A program made the translations under genes and the position numbers. A stretch of DNA of 64,000 bases, taken from positions 2,824,001 through 2,888,000 of the forward strand of contig JAWHQI010000239.1 in the NCBI GenBank assembly GCA_033032865.1, given 5' to 3'. Below are positions 52,796-64,000 of the stretch, in pieces. Numbering within the stretch: position 1 is the stretch's first letter; every line of letters starts with the position of its first letter. Origin of the DNA: Dactylorhiza incarnata (taxonomy: Eukaryota; Streptophyta; Magnoliopsida; Asparagales; Orchidaceae). The notes under the pieces are model-generated. The model made no database searches, was not told the DNA's origin, and saw only the letters and a list, made by a program, of their open reading frames with translations.

Positions 52796-54690
52796 CCTGG
52801 ATTCAGTTGTTGTTGCCTTTAAATAGTTTTGAAGTTGTTGTGATGTGTTTGTACAATATCTGTACCTATAAGAATGAAAAATTACATGAGTTGTGAGTAA
52901 AATTTGTGAGACAAACGTAAAGAAACTGCTGGAGTATTCCTTCCAAGCAAAATAAACTTATACTCATTGGAAGGTCCTAGAATAATTTGTAGAATCAATA
53001 AAAAGTTGTAATTCCGGAGAACGTGCGTTGAGCTTTAGAAGTTTAAATGTACAGTTGAAACATAATCTCTAACTTCTGCTCATATCAGTTGGCACCAAGG
53101 TCATAAGCAATGAAAAAAGCCTACTTCATCACTCTTGCCATATATTAGTTGTGCTAACAACAAAAACACAAAACTATCACTTTAACCTGTAATTGAAAGA
53201 AATTATGAATTTTAAGCTGCCCTATATTCATCTAAAGGTGCTTTGAAGAACTCTTCCCTACAATTGAAAGCATGCAGATAAAATGTATTGTATAATGATT
53301 AGAAAGTGCAGATGAATAGAAAAGGTCGCTAACCTTGTAAACAGGAGCAAAGCCACACTCTCAGATAGAGGAGGAAAGATTTTGGAAATGGGAAATATAA
53401 AACTTGAAGAAACCACAAAGAAATATTCAAAGTGTAACAAGAAAAACACTTTTAAGGGAGGCAAGAACCTATTTAGATGCAATAATCTACTGTCCAGTTT
53501 GCTGCAACTCAGTTTACATAAAATCACAATTTCTGCTCTCAGATTATAAAGAACAATTGCAAATAAAAATGTTAGAGCTAAATTTTCTCCTGCATATAGT
53601 GATTATGGAGAAACTGATTATATTATTATAATCTATGTTCATATAAATATTGTAAACATTCAGCTCACTGATTGGAATGATCAAAAAAACAAAAGAAATA
53701 GTTTTCAAAGATTATTTTGGGCATTTCATCAAACAAAATGTGTGCAGGAATATGCATTGACAATCATATGGAGGAGTAAAAGAATTAATGCCCTGTTATC
53801 ATCCAGAAATGATGACAGCAGAAGCAGAAGAAGCACACGCAAAAATGAAGATGAAAGCTTATTTAGGATAAGTGAAGTAGATTACCTATGTTAGAAGTTA
53901 TATAATTGGCGAGATCGCTGCCGCTATTATGGTAGAGTAACCGACGGCGTTCGCAGCTGGCAAAACTCGCGGAGCATTGCCAAAGAAATCTCTTCAAATC
54001 AGCAGCATTTCGCAGAGCATGGCCAAAGAAATCTCCTCAATTGAAAGTGCCATAAACTCTAAATCAAGCAAGACTTCGGTGTTTTCTAACTAAACCCCTA
54101 GGCAGATCCATGTCAGTTTCATCTCAAGAAGAAGGCATATGCATGGGGGGAAGAAGGAATAAGGATAACAAAATTACCTTTGGAGTCAGCTTCGATCTTC
54201 TTGTGTAGAACATCAAAAAGGAAGAGATCTAGTCTGACAGAATAGCTGGAGAAGTCTATACCGTGCTGGAGCGGCTGTAGGTCGGCGGTATTGCTGTAGA
54301 AGTTGAGGGAGACGGCGCTTGCAGAGCAACATACATCCAAGGAGGAGAGGGTAGGCGGCGTCGCAGTATGATCAAGATTTGAAATGGAGAAATGAGTTCC
54401 GCGAGGAGGCGTTGTAGATTCACGAGGAGGCGGTGTCCTGAAATTTGCGAGCGAGAAAGAACGACGTGAAGTTGTGGCATGGAGAGATGCCGAGCGGGAG
54501 AGATTGGCGTGCCCTAGTCGTTTTTGGAGATGTCGAGCGGGAGTGAGGAGAGCGAGGAGTAAGTAGTACGCAATTGATTTTGATCGGAGTAAATGGACTG
54601 TAATGATGTGTAGATGTCTCAGTTACCTTGCCATGAACCCATAATTAATATTTCTTTTTAATATAGTATATATATATATATATATATATG
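52796..54690 (-). other. Helitron 5' region: leader/first exon, no firm CDS
   Basis: AT-rich sequence from 52796 to about 54120, with no convincing frame. 54119-54480 (minus) is more GC-rich with overlapping short frames and ends at a plausible donor ACTCCAAAG|GTAATT near 54180, so it may be the first exon. The minus-strand terminus near 54690 reads ATATACTATATTAAAAAG. A captured host fragment cannot be excluded. Confidence 0.45.
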
Positions 54691-55854
54691 TTCTTTAACT
54701 TACAGATAAGTGCACTTGGCTCAGTGGACTTTGTCTGGCTAGCCTCCCTTGAGGTGGCGGGATCGAAACCAGCCCTTGCAATTTTTGCTGGATTAAATCC
54801 AGCTATCCGCACCCCGCCAGCTGCTACCTGTTATCCGCACCCCACAACTCTCAAGTCAAAATTGGCTACTCTAGTCAAACCGTTAGCTGCTCTTCCAGCA
54901 CCTTCCTTCCCAAATTTGAGTGTTCAGAATTTGTCTATAAATAAGAGGGCTTTTCTTATTTTTAAAGGTTCAGATTTTAGAACCTAAGTAAGTGTTTTTC
55001 TTGTGAGTTTATTTGAGTGTTCTTGTGAGTTTGTTTGAGTGTTCTTGTGAGTTTATTTGAGTGTTCTTGTGAGTTTATTTGAGTGTATGTGAGAGTTTGT
55101 GTGAGTTAATTTTATGTATTTCCAAGCCCTAGTTTGGGCTCTCTTTTTTAAGTTTAGACTTTCTTTAAAAAGTTGTAAGCCCTATTATATATATATAAAT
55201 ATATATATATAATAAAGTTGTTCTTGTTCTTCTTATTTTTCTTTTCTTATTGTTGTGTGTGTGAGTATATGAGTATAAATTTAATTATTTTTGTCATTAT
55301 TTTAGTTTTTCATCTATGAAAGTGTGTGTGCGTGTGTATGAGTTTAAAATTTTCTGCTTTATTTCAATTTCAGTCATTTAAATTCCCGTAGAGTGTGTGC
55401 GTGTATGAGATAGCTTTTCTGCTTTCTTTATTTCAGTTATCTAAATTTCCATAGAGTGCGTGTGTGTATGGGTTAGATTTTCTGTTTTCTATAATTCTGT
55501 CATTTCAATTTCGTAGAGTGCGTGTGTTTTTAATTTAGTGCGTTCTTTTCTTTTCTTTTTTCTCTTTTTTTCTTATAATTGTTTTTCCTTATTTTTGCTA
55601 ACGACACGTAATCGCTTAATTATAATCGTCATAGCTCTTTCAAATTTGCAAAATAAATCAAACCTTTCTTAGATAAAATAATAGCGCGTTCTTAAAAAGT
55701 AAAAATAATCAATAGGATCTGGAAAAATACGACCTTGATATTTTTCTACAAAATATCCAATACTATACGCGATAAGGTATACTTGCCTTCATCAAAAGAT
55801 TACTTTGCATAATAATTACAAAAACTTGCAAAACTCTCCTTTTCTATTTACACA
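54690..55854 (+). mobile_element. Element I: 5' LTR of a gypsy element (interrupted by G)
   Basis: The right end is set by ACACA at about 55854 followed by the primer site at 55864. A TATA box (CTATAAATAAG) lies at about 54940 and is followed by a CT/GT-rich leader with repeated GTGAGTTTATTTGAGTGTTC units (55000-55085) and three spaced TAGAGTGYGTGYGTGT blocks (55390, 55450, 55515). The left end is uncertain. No coding region is reached before element G begins at 55951. Confidence 0.55.
54717..54770 (+). other. tRNA-like A box and B box
   Basis: TGGCTCAGTGG (54717-54727) matches the Pol III A-box consensus, and GGATCGAAACC (54760-54770) matches the B-box consensus at 9 of 11 positions. The 33-bp spacing is right for a tRNA-derived SINE head. 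It does not fold as a full tRNA by eye and could be chance or part of the LTR. Confidence 0.35.
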
Positions 55855-55863
55855 TTTAAAGAA

Positions 55864-55884
55864 TTCGGCGCCATAGCCGGGGCG
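55864..55884 (+). other. Element I primer binding site
   Basis: TTCGGCGCCATAGCCGGGGC resembles the Asp-tRNA-type site of Athila/Tat elements with a few mismatches, and implies a plus-strand gypsy element. Confidence 0.65.
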
Positions 55885-55950
55885 TAATCGGCGATATTCC
55901 TAAATAAGAAAAGATCGTTACTTCTATTCATCGAAGTAGGATAACGGTTA

Positions 55951-56490
55951 TGTTGGTACAAAAAAGGTACCTCCAAGACTCACACTAAAAGAAGAGGGAA
56001 TGGACTGCGGAGTGCATGTTACTTAGGACGAAGAATTTTAGAGGGGAGATCTCTAAGGGAAATTTCTTTGATTGATCTCAAAAAGGATTATAGAGGGGGT
56101 CTAAAACAGGCCAGGGGGATAGGTAGAAAAGCGACAGAATTTAAGACCTCTTACACAGGTTGTAAGCTAGAGGCTCGAAGCCAAAAGTCCCTTTTCAGGT
56201 ACGCCTACCCCTCTATTTATAGATGCGAAGGCTGCCCAAATAGGCATATCCAAAAATTACGGGCTGCCCGTGGTATAGGAGAACCGGAGCAGAGCAAAGG
56301 GGTGATAATAACAAAAAAGGAAAAAAGAGACCAGATCGCGCAGTCTGGTGGTCTGGCAAAGACTTGATCGCTTGTGCCTTGGGAGAAAAGACTAGAGGGA
56401 GAGCAGGCGATTTGGGCGATCTCTCAAATCTGACACCGCTGGAGGGGTCCTTTCTGACTGGAGAAGAGGTCACAGAATTTCGGGCAAACA
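55951..56490 (-). repeat. Element G 3' LTR
   Basis: 540 bp, TGTTGGTACA...GGGCAAACA, clearly related to F's 483-bp LTR, with the same TATA region (CTATTTATAG on the plus strand near 56212) and motifs mostly in the GCGATC form (GATCGCGCAG, GGGCGATCTC). The minus-strand purine run TGTGCGGGGATCA precedes it. Confidence 0.85.
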
Positions 56491-56670
56491 TGATCCCCGC
56501 ACATTTTCAAGTTGTGCTAAAACTTCTGAAATGTTTACTTTGACCGCTGAGACGCGACCGCCATAAATGCGCTGGGCTCTATAAATAGGGCTTCTGGGCT
56601 TCAGAATTCATAATTTTCTAAAAAAGAACAGCGAGCTTGAACCTCAAGCGATCACCAGAAACCATACAAA

Positions 56671-58874
56671 AATGATCTTCGTAATGGTAACTGTGCTATC
56701 TCGGCTGAATAAGCGATCACCAGTAGTGGCTTCTCCAAAGAAAAAGGAACCGCCAGCCTGAAGAAAAAAATGGATAAGGATCCCCAAACTCTGTCTTAGG
56801 CGGGTACATCGAAAGAGATCGCTTGATCTTCTCCAAAGAAACAGCCCAACTTGCCGGAGAGCACGGACTCGCCGGTCTCTACCGTTGTTGATTTGTCGAG
56901 TAGTTCTTCGGGTCCTCCCGTGCGGAACTTTCCTGATCTCTCTATTTCTTTTGATTGCCAGAAAATCGTTGAGGTACTTAATCAGACCGCTGTCCCATCT
57001 GGCGAGACCTCTTTAACCGAAGCTATTCTGTCTGGCATGCGTGAGAAGAAGGTTGAGGCCGAGAGAATTAAGCAGAAGATCGCTAATTTTGAAGAAGCTG
57101 CGAAGACGAAAAAGAGAAAGAACTCATGTTCCTCTGCTAAAACTGCCAAGAACCGCTTCGGAGGCGATCACTGTTCCTGAGAGCAGCGGTCTTAAACATC
57201 CAGTGGATGTTCCTGAGAAGACTACTGAGGTCGGTCTCTATTACCCTTCTGCGATCTCAGCTTCTTCAAGAGAAGCGGGATCCGAGTTGAAGGATTATCT
57301 TGATGAATATTCTTATAATGATTTCTCTTGCTCGATCTTGCAGGTGATTGACACTTTTGAATCTGAACATCTCCAGGAGGTTGCTGCAGAGAAGGAGATC
57401 GCTGAAAGGGAGAAGGAGGACACTGCAGAGGCGGTCAGATTAAAGGCGGATGTCGAGAATGAAGAGAGGGAAAAGAAAGAGAGGGAAGCTCGAGCTGCTG
57501 AAAAGAAAAAGGAAGAAAAGAAAGTTTCTCTGCTCGCCACAGAGAGGAATAAAGAAGAAGAAGAGAAGAAGGTTGCTCTGCTCGCTGTAGAGAAAGAGAA
57601 GGAAGAAGAGAACAAGGCAGCTATGCTCGCTGCAGAGAAGAAGAAGGAAGAGGAGAACAAGGCCACTATGCTCTCTATAAAGAAGAAGAAGGAAGAGGAG
57701 AAGAAGGCCGCTCTGCTCGCTGTAGAGAAGAAGAAAGAAGAGGAGAGGAAGGCTGCTCTGCTCGTCGCAGAGAAAGAAAAGAAAATGATTTCTGATGAGG
57801 AGAGAGCTCGTCAGATTGAAAAGGAGAAAATTGCACTTTCTGGTGGTCTGGAAAACCCCACTGCGGCTCAGGTTGACAAAATAAACAAAGCGGCGGCAGA
57901 TCGCACATCGGTGGTCATTGCCTTGCGGACTGGTAAGACAATGATGGTTGCGGTATTATTGGAATTCCTTCCCCTGTCTACTGTTTGACCTAGATCTCCA
58001 AAGAGAAGGCATGAGATCGTCATCATTGAAATGGATGACATTCTTATTAGCAACGTAGAGTTAAAAAGGGGGAGAAAAAAGGGAGATAAATCGCAAATGA
58101 GGGAATTGGAAAGAATGGACATTGAGCGCTTAAGGGGATCAGACCGCCTTTTTCTGACCGCAGAACCCGCGGTCACAAAAGATATCGAAAGTACCTTACA
58201 TGACTGCGGTCTTGATTTCTTTCCAAGTATTCTCTTTACGCGAAAACTTTTATCCTTGAATTGTTTGTAGTTGAGCTAACTGTCAAACTTTTTTGATCGC
58301 AGGTGATGGGGTCGCGGAGGTTTCTGAGGAAGGAGAGCTCCTTCCGCAAGAGATGGTGGTTCCACCTCAGCTTTCTGACATCCTCAAGCCAATGTTTGAG
58401 GATGTCCGCTCCATGCTAATCCGGGAGCGAACGCAAAATGATCAACTCCGGGCATGAGTCGAACAACTTCGGGTTTAGACCGCCGACTTTGAAGAAAGGT
58501 TGTTCGCTAATGAAAAGCGAGTCCGTGAGGAGTGCGATCTGAAGAATGTCGGGCTAGTTGAGGTGCTTCAGAAAGCTGAAAAGGACGCTGAATACTATAA
58601 GGGGAAAGCCGCTGCTCTGTCCGCTAAGGTCACCATCCTGAAGGGTGGTTTTGCAAAAATGACAATAAGGCCGGGGACTTCTGGCGATCACGTGGAGGAG
58701 AGATCAACTTCAAAAATTATGGTCATCCCTATGGAGCAGGTGGACAGAGAAATGTCAAAACATCATCGAACTGCAATGTCTGCTAATCATAGTTTGGCAT
58801 CTGTTCTGACCGCTGTGAATGAGATGCAAGACATTGTGGCTTTTGTGGGAAGAATGCGTCCGAATAGGAGATAA
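56671..58874 (+). pseudogene. Element G antisense aORF1, degraded
   Basis: Homologous to F aORF1. A Ser-rich start (stops before 56850), FPDLSISFDCQKIVEVLNQT (56851-57180), then a frameshift into 57041-57988 with the DYLDE, SILQV and coiled-coil region. The coiled coil has about six 15-residue repeats (KAALLAVEKKKEEE-like). Exon 1 continues through another frameshift to 58226. The intron is 58227-58302. Exon 2 has two stops (near 58455 and 58480), then the conserved C-terminal block (AEKDAEYYKGKAAALSA, MEQVDREMSKHHRTAM) to 58874. Confidence 0.85.
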
Positions 58875-59221
58875 ATTATTTCTTAATTCGGTCTTGAACT
58901 TTTGAGAACTTGAACAATTTAATCAAGTTGTAATATATATGCTAACAATAACTTTTATTTATATGCGATCTCCTTAATGTTGTGATATTGATCTCTTATT
59001 ATTGTGTGTTGCTTGCCTTTTATTTATATACTTATCATGCTCTGGGATTTCGCGATCTCTTTTCAATGAGACCGAACGTATAACGATATTTCTAGTTTTA
59101 TGCAGGTATACCATCGGTCTGAGAAATTTTACTGGGCGATCTCAGAAGAAGTCATCATTACAAAAATATCCTTGGATTTCTATAAATAGCTGGCCTTGGA
59201 ATTTTCTTTTTATACTTTTCG

Positions 59222-60964
59222 AATGCGCCCTAAGCACCGGTCTCAGCAAACATCTGTTATTGTGTCCGCGCGAGCTTCCTCTGTCGAAGTACTCTTGGAG
59301 GCTGATCACAAACCCAGCCGTCTATCCAAGGATGAATACCTCTCCTTTCTTGCAAAACATATGATCCAAAACCAGATCATGGTGAGACTGCCTAGAGAAG
59401 GTGAAGGATTAAATTTTGGAGAGGAGAACAAGTTCGTCATTCCCATCGATCACTTCTATGGGCTGAAACTTCCTCTTCCTTGGGAAATTCTCGAGGTGAT
59501 GGAGTATTATGGATTTGTGCTCGCTTAATTGCCTCCAAACTCGATCGATCTCATCAATGTTCTTAACAATTACCCGAGGTCAGAAAGAATAATATTTTCC
59601 ATGGAACTCTTTTGAGCGACCTTTACTACAAAAGTATTAAAAGAAGGACAAAAGAAAGAGGAGTTTAAGTGGTTAATCTATTTTTCACGTGAAGGTGTAA
59701 AAATCTTAAATCTTCCCAACAAAGTTACTTTCTGGACAGAAAGGTTCCTTATTTTCTAAGGCGACCTCGGCGGTCTCAGCAACCGACCATCTCCAAGAGC
59801 TGAAGGCGTCTTCAAAAAAAATTAGACGATCTCATTAGAGGAGCTGAAAATTTTAGCCTTTTTAGCGGGCAAGCGACTGGATCTCTTTTATTATCGAGCG
59901 ATATGGCCTGAGATCGCTGAGATTCTTCAGGAAGAAAGTGAGTATTTTCCCTGCGGTCTTACGTGTTCTTTCCATAATTTTTTGAATTTTCTAACTCTTT
60001 CCTTTTCAGCGGCCTTTGCGATCCCTACTGTCGACCCGGTGGCACCAGCCGAAGAGGTGCTTACCCAGAGGGAAAGAAGAAAAAGAAGAGAAGAAGAACG
60101 TGAGACCGCTGGGGTTCGTGATACATCGGAGACCGCCAACGACCATTTTCCTATAGCCGGTTTCATGATGAAACAGAAAGATATCAAGGGAAATCCCATT
60201 CTCAAATGGTGTGCAAAAGGGAAGGCCATGAAGGTGTCCACTGATCTCCCTCTTTGGAGCGGAAAATTATCTCGCCATGCTTTTGCGGTCACCTCGACCC
60301 TATACGGAAAGAAAAACCTTAAAGAAGCATATAACTTTGAGACCGAAATGCTTCCTGATGCCTGCGCTCAAGCGAACGCTAGGAGCACGGTCTTAAATCA
60401 CCACATGGGGCGGTCTCTGCGAAGAGCCATGAAAGAGATCGAGATCCTGCATGAGTAGCAAAGAGTAAGATAACTTTTACTTGAGGTTTCTAGCTCCTTT
60501 TACGTGATCGTGCGATCTAATTATTTTCTTCTGCAATAATCAAAAGAAACAGTGTATGATCCAGACAATCCTGAATTCCAAAATGCTCTAGTGCAACACA
60601 TAAAAGAGACCGCAGAGCAGGTGATCTCAGAACTTTGTGACTGCATCGGTCTTACTGAGAAGTTTAAGGATATTAAATTTTCCGATCTTTTCCCCGATGC
60701 TACGAAGGTAATGGACGAACAGTCGATCACGGCTGGTGAGGTCGCTGATGAGGGAGAAGAAGAGGAAGCAGATGTTGATATTGAAGGAAATGCTGACGAA
60801 GCGAATGGAAGCCAACATGTTGCTGGTAATGATACAAGCTCTACCATAGACTCAAGCTCGGGATCTAAAGTTCCTGCCGGAGATTAAGAAGAATCTTCAG
60901 ACGAGACCGGCCCTTCTTCAGCTGATGATCGATCTCCCAAAAGATCAAGAAGCAAGAAGATCTA
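59222..60964 (+). pseudogene. Element G antisense aORF2, degraded
   Basis: Homologous to F aORF2. Starts MRPKHRSQQ at 59222. The Transposase_28-like segment (FVIPIDHFYGLKLPLPWEIL) is followed by at least four stops (first at 59526-59528). Intron 1 is 59938-60009. Exon 2 keeps MKQKDIKGNPILKW and TDLPLWSGKLSRHAFAV and gains a stop near 60456. The intron 2 acceptor is lost. Exon 3 ends early at 60885-60887, while homology runs to about 60964. Not functional. Confidence 0.85.
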
Positions 60965-62900
60965 GTTGTAATTTTTACTTTTTGCGTCTGCGGATTTTGT
61001 GATCGCGCGATCTGATGTAATGAACATTGAAATAAAAAAATAGAAATTTGGTATACCTTTTGTCTTTTCTGCGAATGAATGTCTTTCTTGTATTTTTCTT
61101 TTAAATGTCGATTGTACTATTCACGATCTCGTTATAATGAGATAGAACTGGCATTCGATCTCAATGCCTTAGATGTTACCTAGCTTGGGATAATACCTTA
61201 TACATTTTATATTTAGCTATTCGATAAAGGCGACCTCACACTTTTCAGATCGAATTGTCGGGAGGTGAAGTATCAGCTTTAATTAAGCAAGAATGAAATC
61301 ACGAGATAACTAAAGATGGACAAGATCTCTTAAGATTGACAGTCTCTGGCTATAATATAACTATACGATAGCGCTTATCATATTTGCGGTCTACGTCCTT
61401 TAAGATTAGCCAAGATAACATCAATTCGTAGATATTGTTTCTTAATAACTTCGAGCAGGAACATAAGATATGATCTACCATGGTTGAGACCGCTCCTTTA
61501 AAAATCCAGCCCTTTCATAGTGGATAGTCCGCGATCTTTAGTTGTTCAGGCCAATCCTTGGATATTTGGAAAATATCTTTTTATGATAACCAGCGATGTC
61601 CCATACTTATAAGATATTTATAAGTCGAATCCACGATCTTTGTTTTTCCAGACCAGTAGATATGAAGGTAGATAACAATTCTGGTTAAACAAGAATGAGA
61701 TCATGAGATCGCTGAGGATGAACAAGATTGCTTATGACTGGCGGTCTCTGGAAATAATACACCTTCACGAGGCCGCTTATCACATTTGCGACTTCTAGCT
61801 TTGAATCATTTGTCAAGATAAAAAGTGACAACTCGTAGATGTTGATTCTCAAATTAATAAATATAGAATGAGATCTTCAATATTTCACAGGCTGCCTCTC
61901 TTAAAACCGGCGATCTGGAATCTGTAAGATCTTTTGATATAAAAGCTCATTATCCACGTGATTCCTGAATAGCCTTTAATGTAAGCTTGAATGACGATCT
62001 TCCAATGATCCAGACCGGCTCTTCCTTGGCTTGGAACCATAAAACATGTTGTAAAGCTATGCCATTTGAAAATTTTATAAGGTCTTAAAACTTATAGGCG
62101 GCGGTCTCAATTGCTTCAGACCGCCCCATGCTCAACACGATCCAATATTAAGACCGGTGGTCTTCAAAAACCTTAGACCGCCCCTTTATAATAAGAGATT
62201 GATGGAATAATTTGTAATGATCTAAAGAGCAGGTGCGGCCATGCCAGCAATGTTTTCGTCAAAAAGACCATCTCAATTCTAGTTTCTTCGGAAAGAGAGC
62301 GAGAAAAAGAAATGACCAACTCAGAATGATCATAAAAGTGGCAGGTGAGGTTATGCCGCGGAGGCCATACCGACATTGCTTTCCCCAAGAGACTATTTAA
62401 AGTTATGCCATACAACCAACCGACTCTTGGATATCCTCACACCAATGAGCATTCGAGGGTTACAGAACAAGATGATCCATAGGGCAGGTGCGGTCATACC
62501 GCGGAGGTTACACCGGCATTGCTTTCCCCGGAAAGATCATCAAGGCTATAACGATGTCCTCTTATAATGCATGACAGAGCTGAACTTTCACCTAAATCTC
62601 CCTTAATGTAGAGGTGTATCAGATGTCAGTTCGGACCCGGCATCCTAAAGTTCCTCCGCACGAGATTGGCGAGCCACTGCTACACAGATGCGAAATCTCC
62701 CCGCTACCTGTGGTCCTAGCATATTTACCTCTCAAGCTTCAAGTCGAGGGGGAATGAAGTAGGATCCGTCGATACCTATCTTGGTAGGACCATAGCCTTT
62801 AATAGTTAGCTAATTCATTTCAAGACTTTCTTTCTAATATGCATGAAGTAAGACTTTACATCCACATTATCATAATGCTTTCAAAAAGGAAAGAAAGAAA
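60965..62900. other. Spacer between aORF2 and integrase in element G
   Basis: Non-coding and rich in GCGATC/GCGGTC. It contains GATCGCGCGATC at 61001-61012 and three copies of the GGTGCGGTCATGCCGCGG-type unit at about 62232, 62344 and 62487. The spacing and blocks match F. Confidence 0.7.
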
Positions 62901-64000
62901 AAGGATAGAAAATACAAATTTTAAGAAAAGAAATGCTTGAGGTCATCTCCACTCCAACTGTGAGATAAATCTTCCACTTCATAAGATTGGAGACGATATG
63001 CTCCATTCTTGAGCGCTTCCTTAACAATGAATGGCCCTGTCCAGTTTGGATTAAGCTTCCCAACTTAGCTAGATCTTGCTGCCGCGTCAACTTTCTAGAG
63101 GACTAGGTCTCCAGCAGCAAATTCTTTAACTCTTACACTTTTGTCAAAAAATCTGGCCATCCTCCTTTTTACTTCTTCTTGTCTGATGGTTGTCATTTCA
63201 CTTAGTTCTTCAATGAGATCAAGACTCCATTTCAACTCTTCATCATTTTCTTCCATCCAACTATCTTGATGCTACTGAGATAATAGCACTCTCGGACTCC
63301 TAACTTTAAATTCGACGGGAATGAGAGCTTTTGAGTCATGAGATAATTTGAAAGGAGTCTCTCCAGTGGCTGAAGTTGGAGTTGTACTTAAGTCCCATAA
63401 TACTGAAGATAGTTGTTATGTCCAATTACCTCTAAGATTTTCCACTTTCTTCTTCAAGAGGTTAATTATGAGTTTATTGGCAGCTTCTACCTGACCATTG
63501 CTCCGAGGGTAATGTACAAAGGCAAATCGCAACTCAGTGCCGATCTGATCACAAAAATTATTAAGACTTGAGTTGTAGAATTGTGGACCGTTATCTGTAA
63601 TTATTGTCATTGGAATTCTGTGTCTACAAGCTATCTCCCCCCAGATGAAATTCCTCACTATCTGAGTAGTAGTCTTAGCTAATGCCTTCGCTTCAATCCA
63701 TTTACTAAAATAATCAAGCATTACTCAAATGAACCTGTGCTGACCAGTTGCTAAGGAAAAAGGTCCGATCAAATCCATCCCCCACACCGCAAACGGCCAT
63801 GGGGTAGCTATTGACCTAAGCTGTTGAGCTGGCTGATGCTGAAGGGGTGCAAACTTTTGGCACTAAACACATTTCTTAGCAAGTTTTTCTGCATTTTTCC
63901 TCATTTGGGGTAAGAAATATCCTTGTCTTAGAATCCTCTTTTCCAAGGTTCTAGCTCCCTAATGACTACCACATTCACCCGAATGAACCTCTTGAAGGAT
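62901..64000 (-). pseudogene. Element G integrase, partial and degraded
   Basis: 63721-63416 reads the integrase core: DYFSKWIEAKAL, TDNGPQFYNS, FVHYPRSNGQVEAANK (D and E residues present). A TAG follows at 63416. The C-terminal part down to about 62930 is homologous to F but has further stops. The upstream zinc region and RNase H continue beyond the window edge. Confidence 0.85.

Larger units (their letters stand above)
18240..54690 (-). mobile_element. Helitron interrupted by elements E and H
   Basis: An autonomous-type plant Helitron on the minus strand. It has an N-terminal zinc-finger region, HUH Rep and PIF1-like helicase, split by E at 22036-44144 and by H at 46538-52795. With these and their target duplications removed it is about 7.9 kb, a sensible full length. 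The right (5') end is placed where the minus strand reads ATATACTATATTAAAAAG, typical of plant Helitron 5' termini. The left (3') end, with its hairpin and CTRR, was not pinned down. Confidence 0.75.
55951..64000 (-). mobile_element. Element G: decayed relative of F, partial
   Basis: Its 3' LTR (55951-56490) is followed by degraded antisense aORF1 and aORF2, a spacer and integrase. It is collinear with F and on the same strand. The 5' half lies beyond the window. Its insertion point is just after the primer site of element I. Confidence 0.88.

Noticed and set aside
54119..54480. Possible host gene captured by the Helitron
   Set aside because: The sequence is GC-richer than its surroundings and has a plausible splice donor, but frames shift and no protein family is recognisable. 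Kept only as Helitron 5' region.

Overview
This window is a nest of transposable elements from a flowering plant nuclear genome, most likely a large-genome eudicot. I recognise no host gene in it. The evidence is SIRE-like Ty1/copia elements, Athila- and Tat-type Ty3/gypsy elements with plant-style primer sites, a plant-type Helitron with Rep-helicase, abundant AT-rich DNA, and short GT-AG introns of 72-77 bp. The species cannot be named from the sequence.

Layout. 1-11520: SIRE-like copia DNA on the minus strand. Element A (gag, running off the left edge) shares one LTR (1443-3776) with gag-only element C (3777-6407). C's other LTR (from 6408) is split by a complete gag-only element B (6883-11264, target duplication AATGT). 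11521-17130: the 5' two thirds of an Athila-like gypsy element D (LTR, gag, protease, RT, RNase H), truncated before integrase. 17131-18240: AT-rich DNA and two short repeat arrays. About 18240-54690: one minus-strand Helitron split by two insertions. The first is copia element E (22036-44144, target duplication ACAGA), which itself holds Tat-type gypsy element F (25958-36636 region up to 38636, target duplication CGTAC). The second is element H (46538-52795), an LTR element with no coding capacity and large tandem arrays. With E and H removed the Helitron is about 7.9 kb. 54690-55950: the 5' LTR and primer site of another gypsy element (I). From 55951 it is interrupted by element G, a decayed relative of F that runs off the right edge.

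The most interesting part is element F. Its gag-pol on the minus strand carries many stops and frameshifts. On the opposite strand, between pol and the 3' LTR, lie two intact spliced genes (26630-28860 and 29196-30943), each with its own TATA box. One encodes a 717-residue lysine- and glutamate-rich coiled-coil protein. The other encodes a 532-residue protein with a domain resembling the 'putative gypsy type transposon' family (Transposase_28). Element G keeps degraded copies of both with matching introns. F and G are also saturated with a short motif, GAYCGC / GCGRTC, in LTRs, introns, spacers and weakly constrained coding sequence. An identical 16-bp palindrome follows each antisense gene of F.

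A wider pattern appears across the window. Each unrelated element family carries its own short dyad-symmetric motif in many copies: TCGACGA/TCGTCGA in A/B/C, GCTGATTTAATCAGC in D, GCGCCGGCGGTAGC in E, GACCGC in F/G, and GAGTGGAC-TTCG-GTCCACTC in H. In C and E the family motif even appears inside gag, at the same place just ahead of the second zinc knuckle. This could reflect cis-sites for element-encoded or host proteins, or RNA structures for packaging or dimerisation. An anti-silencing system like that of VANDAL elements is a testable possibility for F/G.
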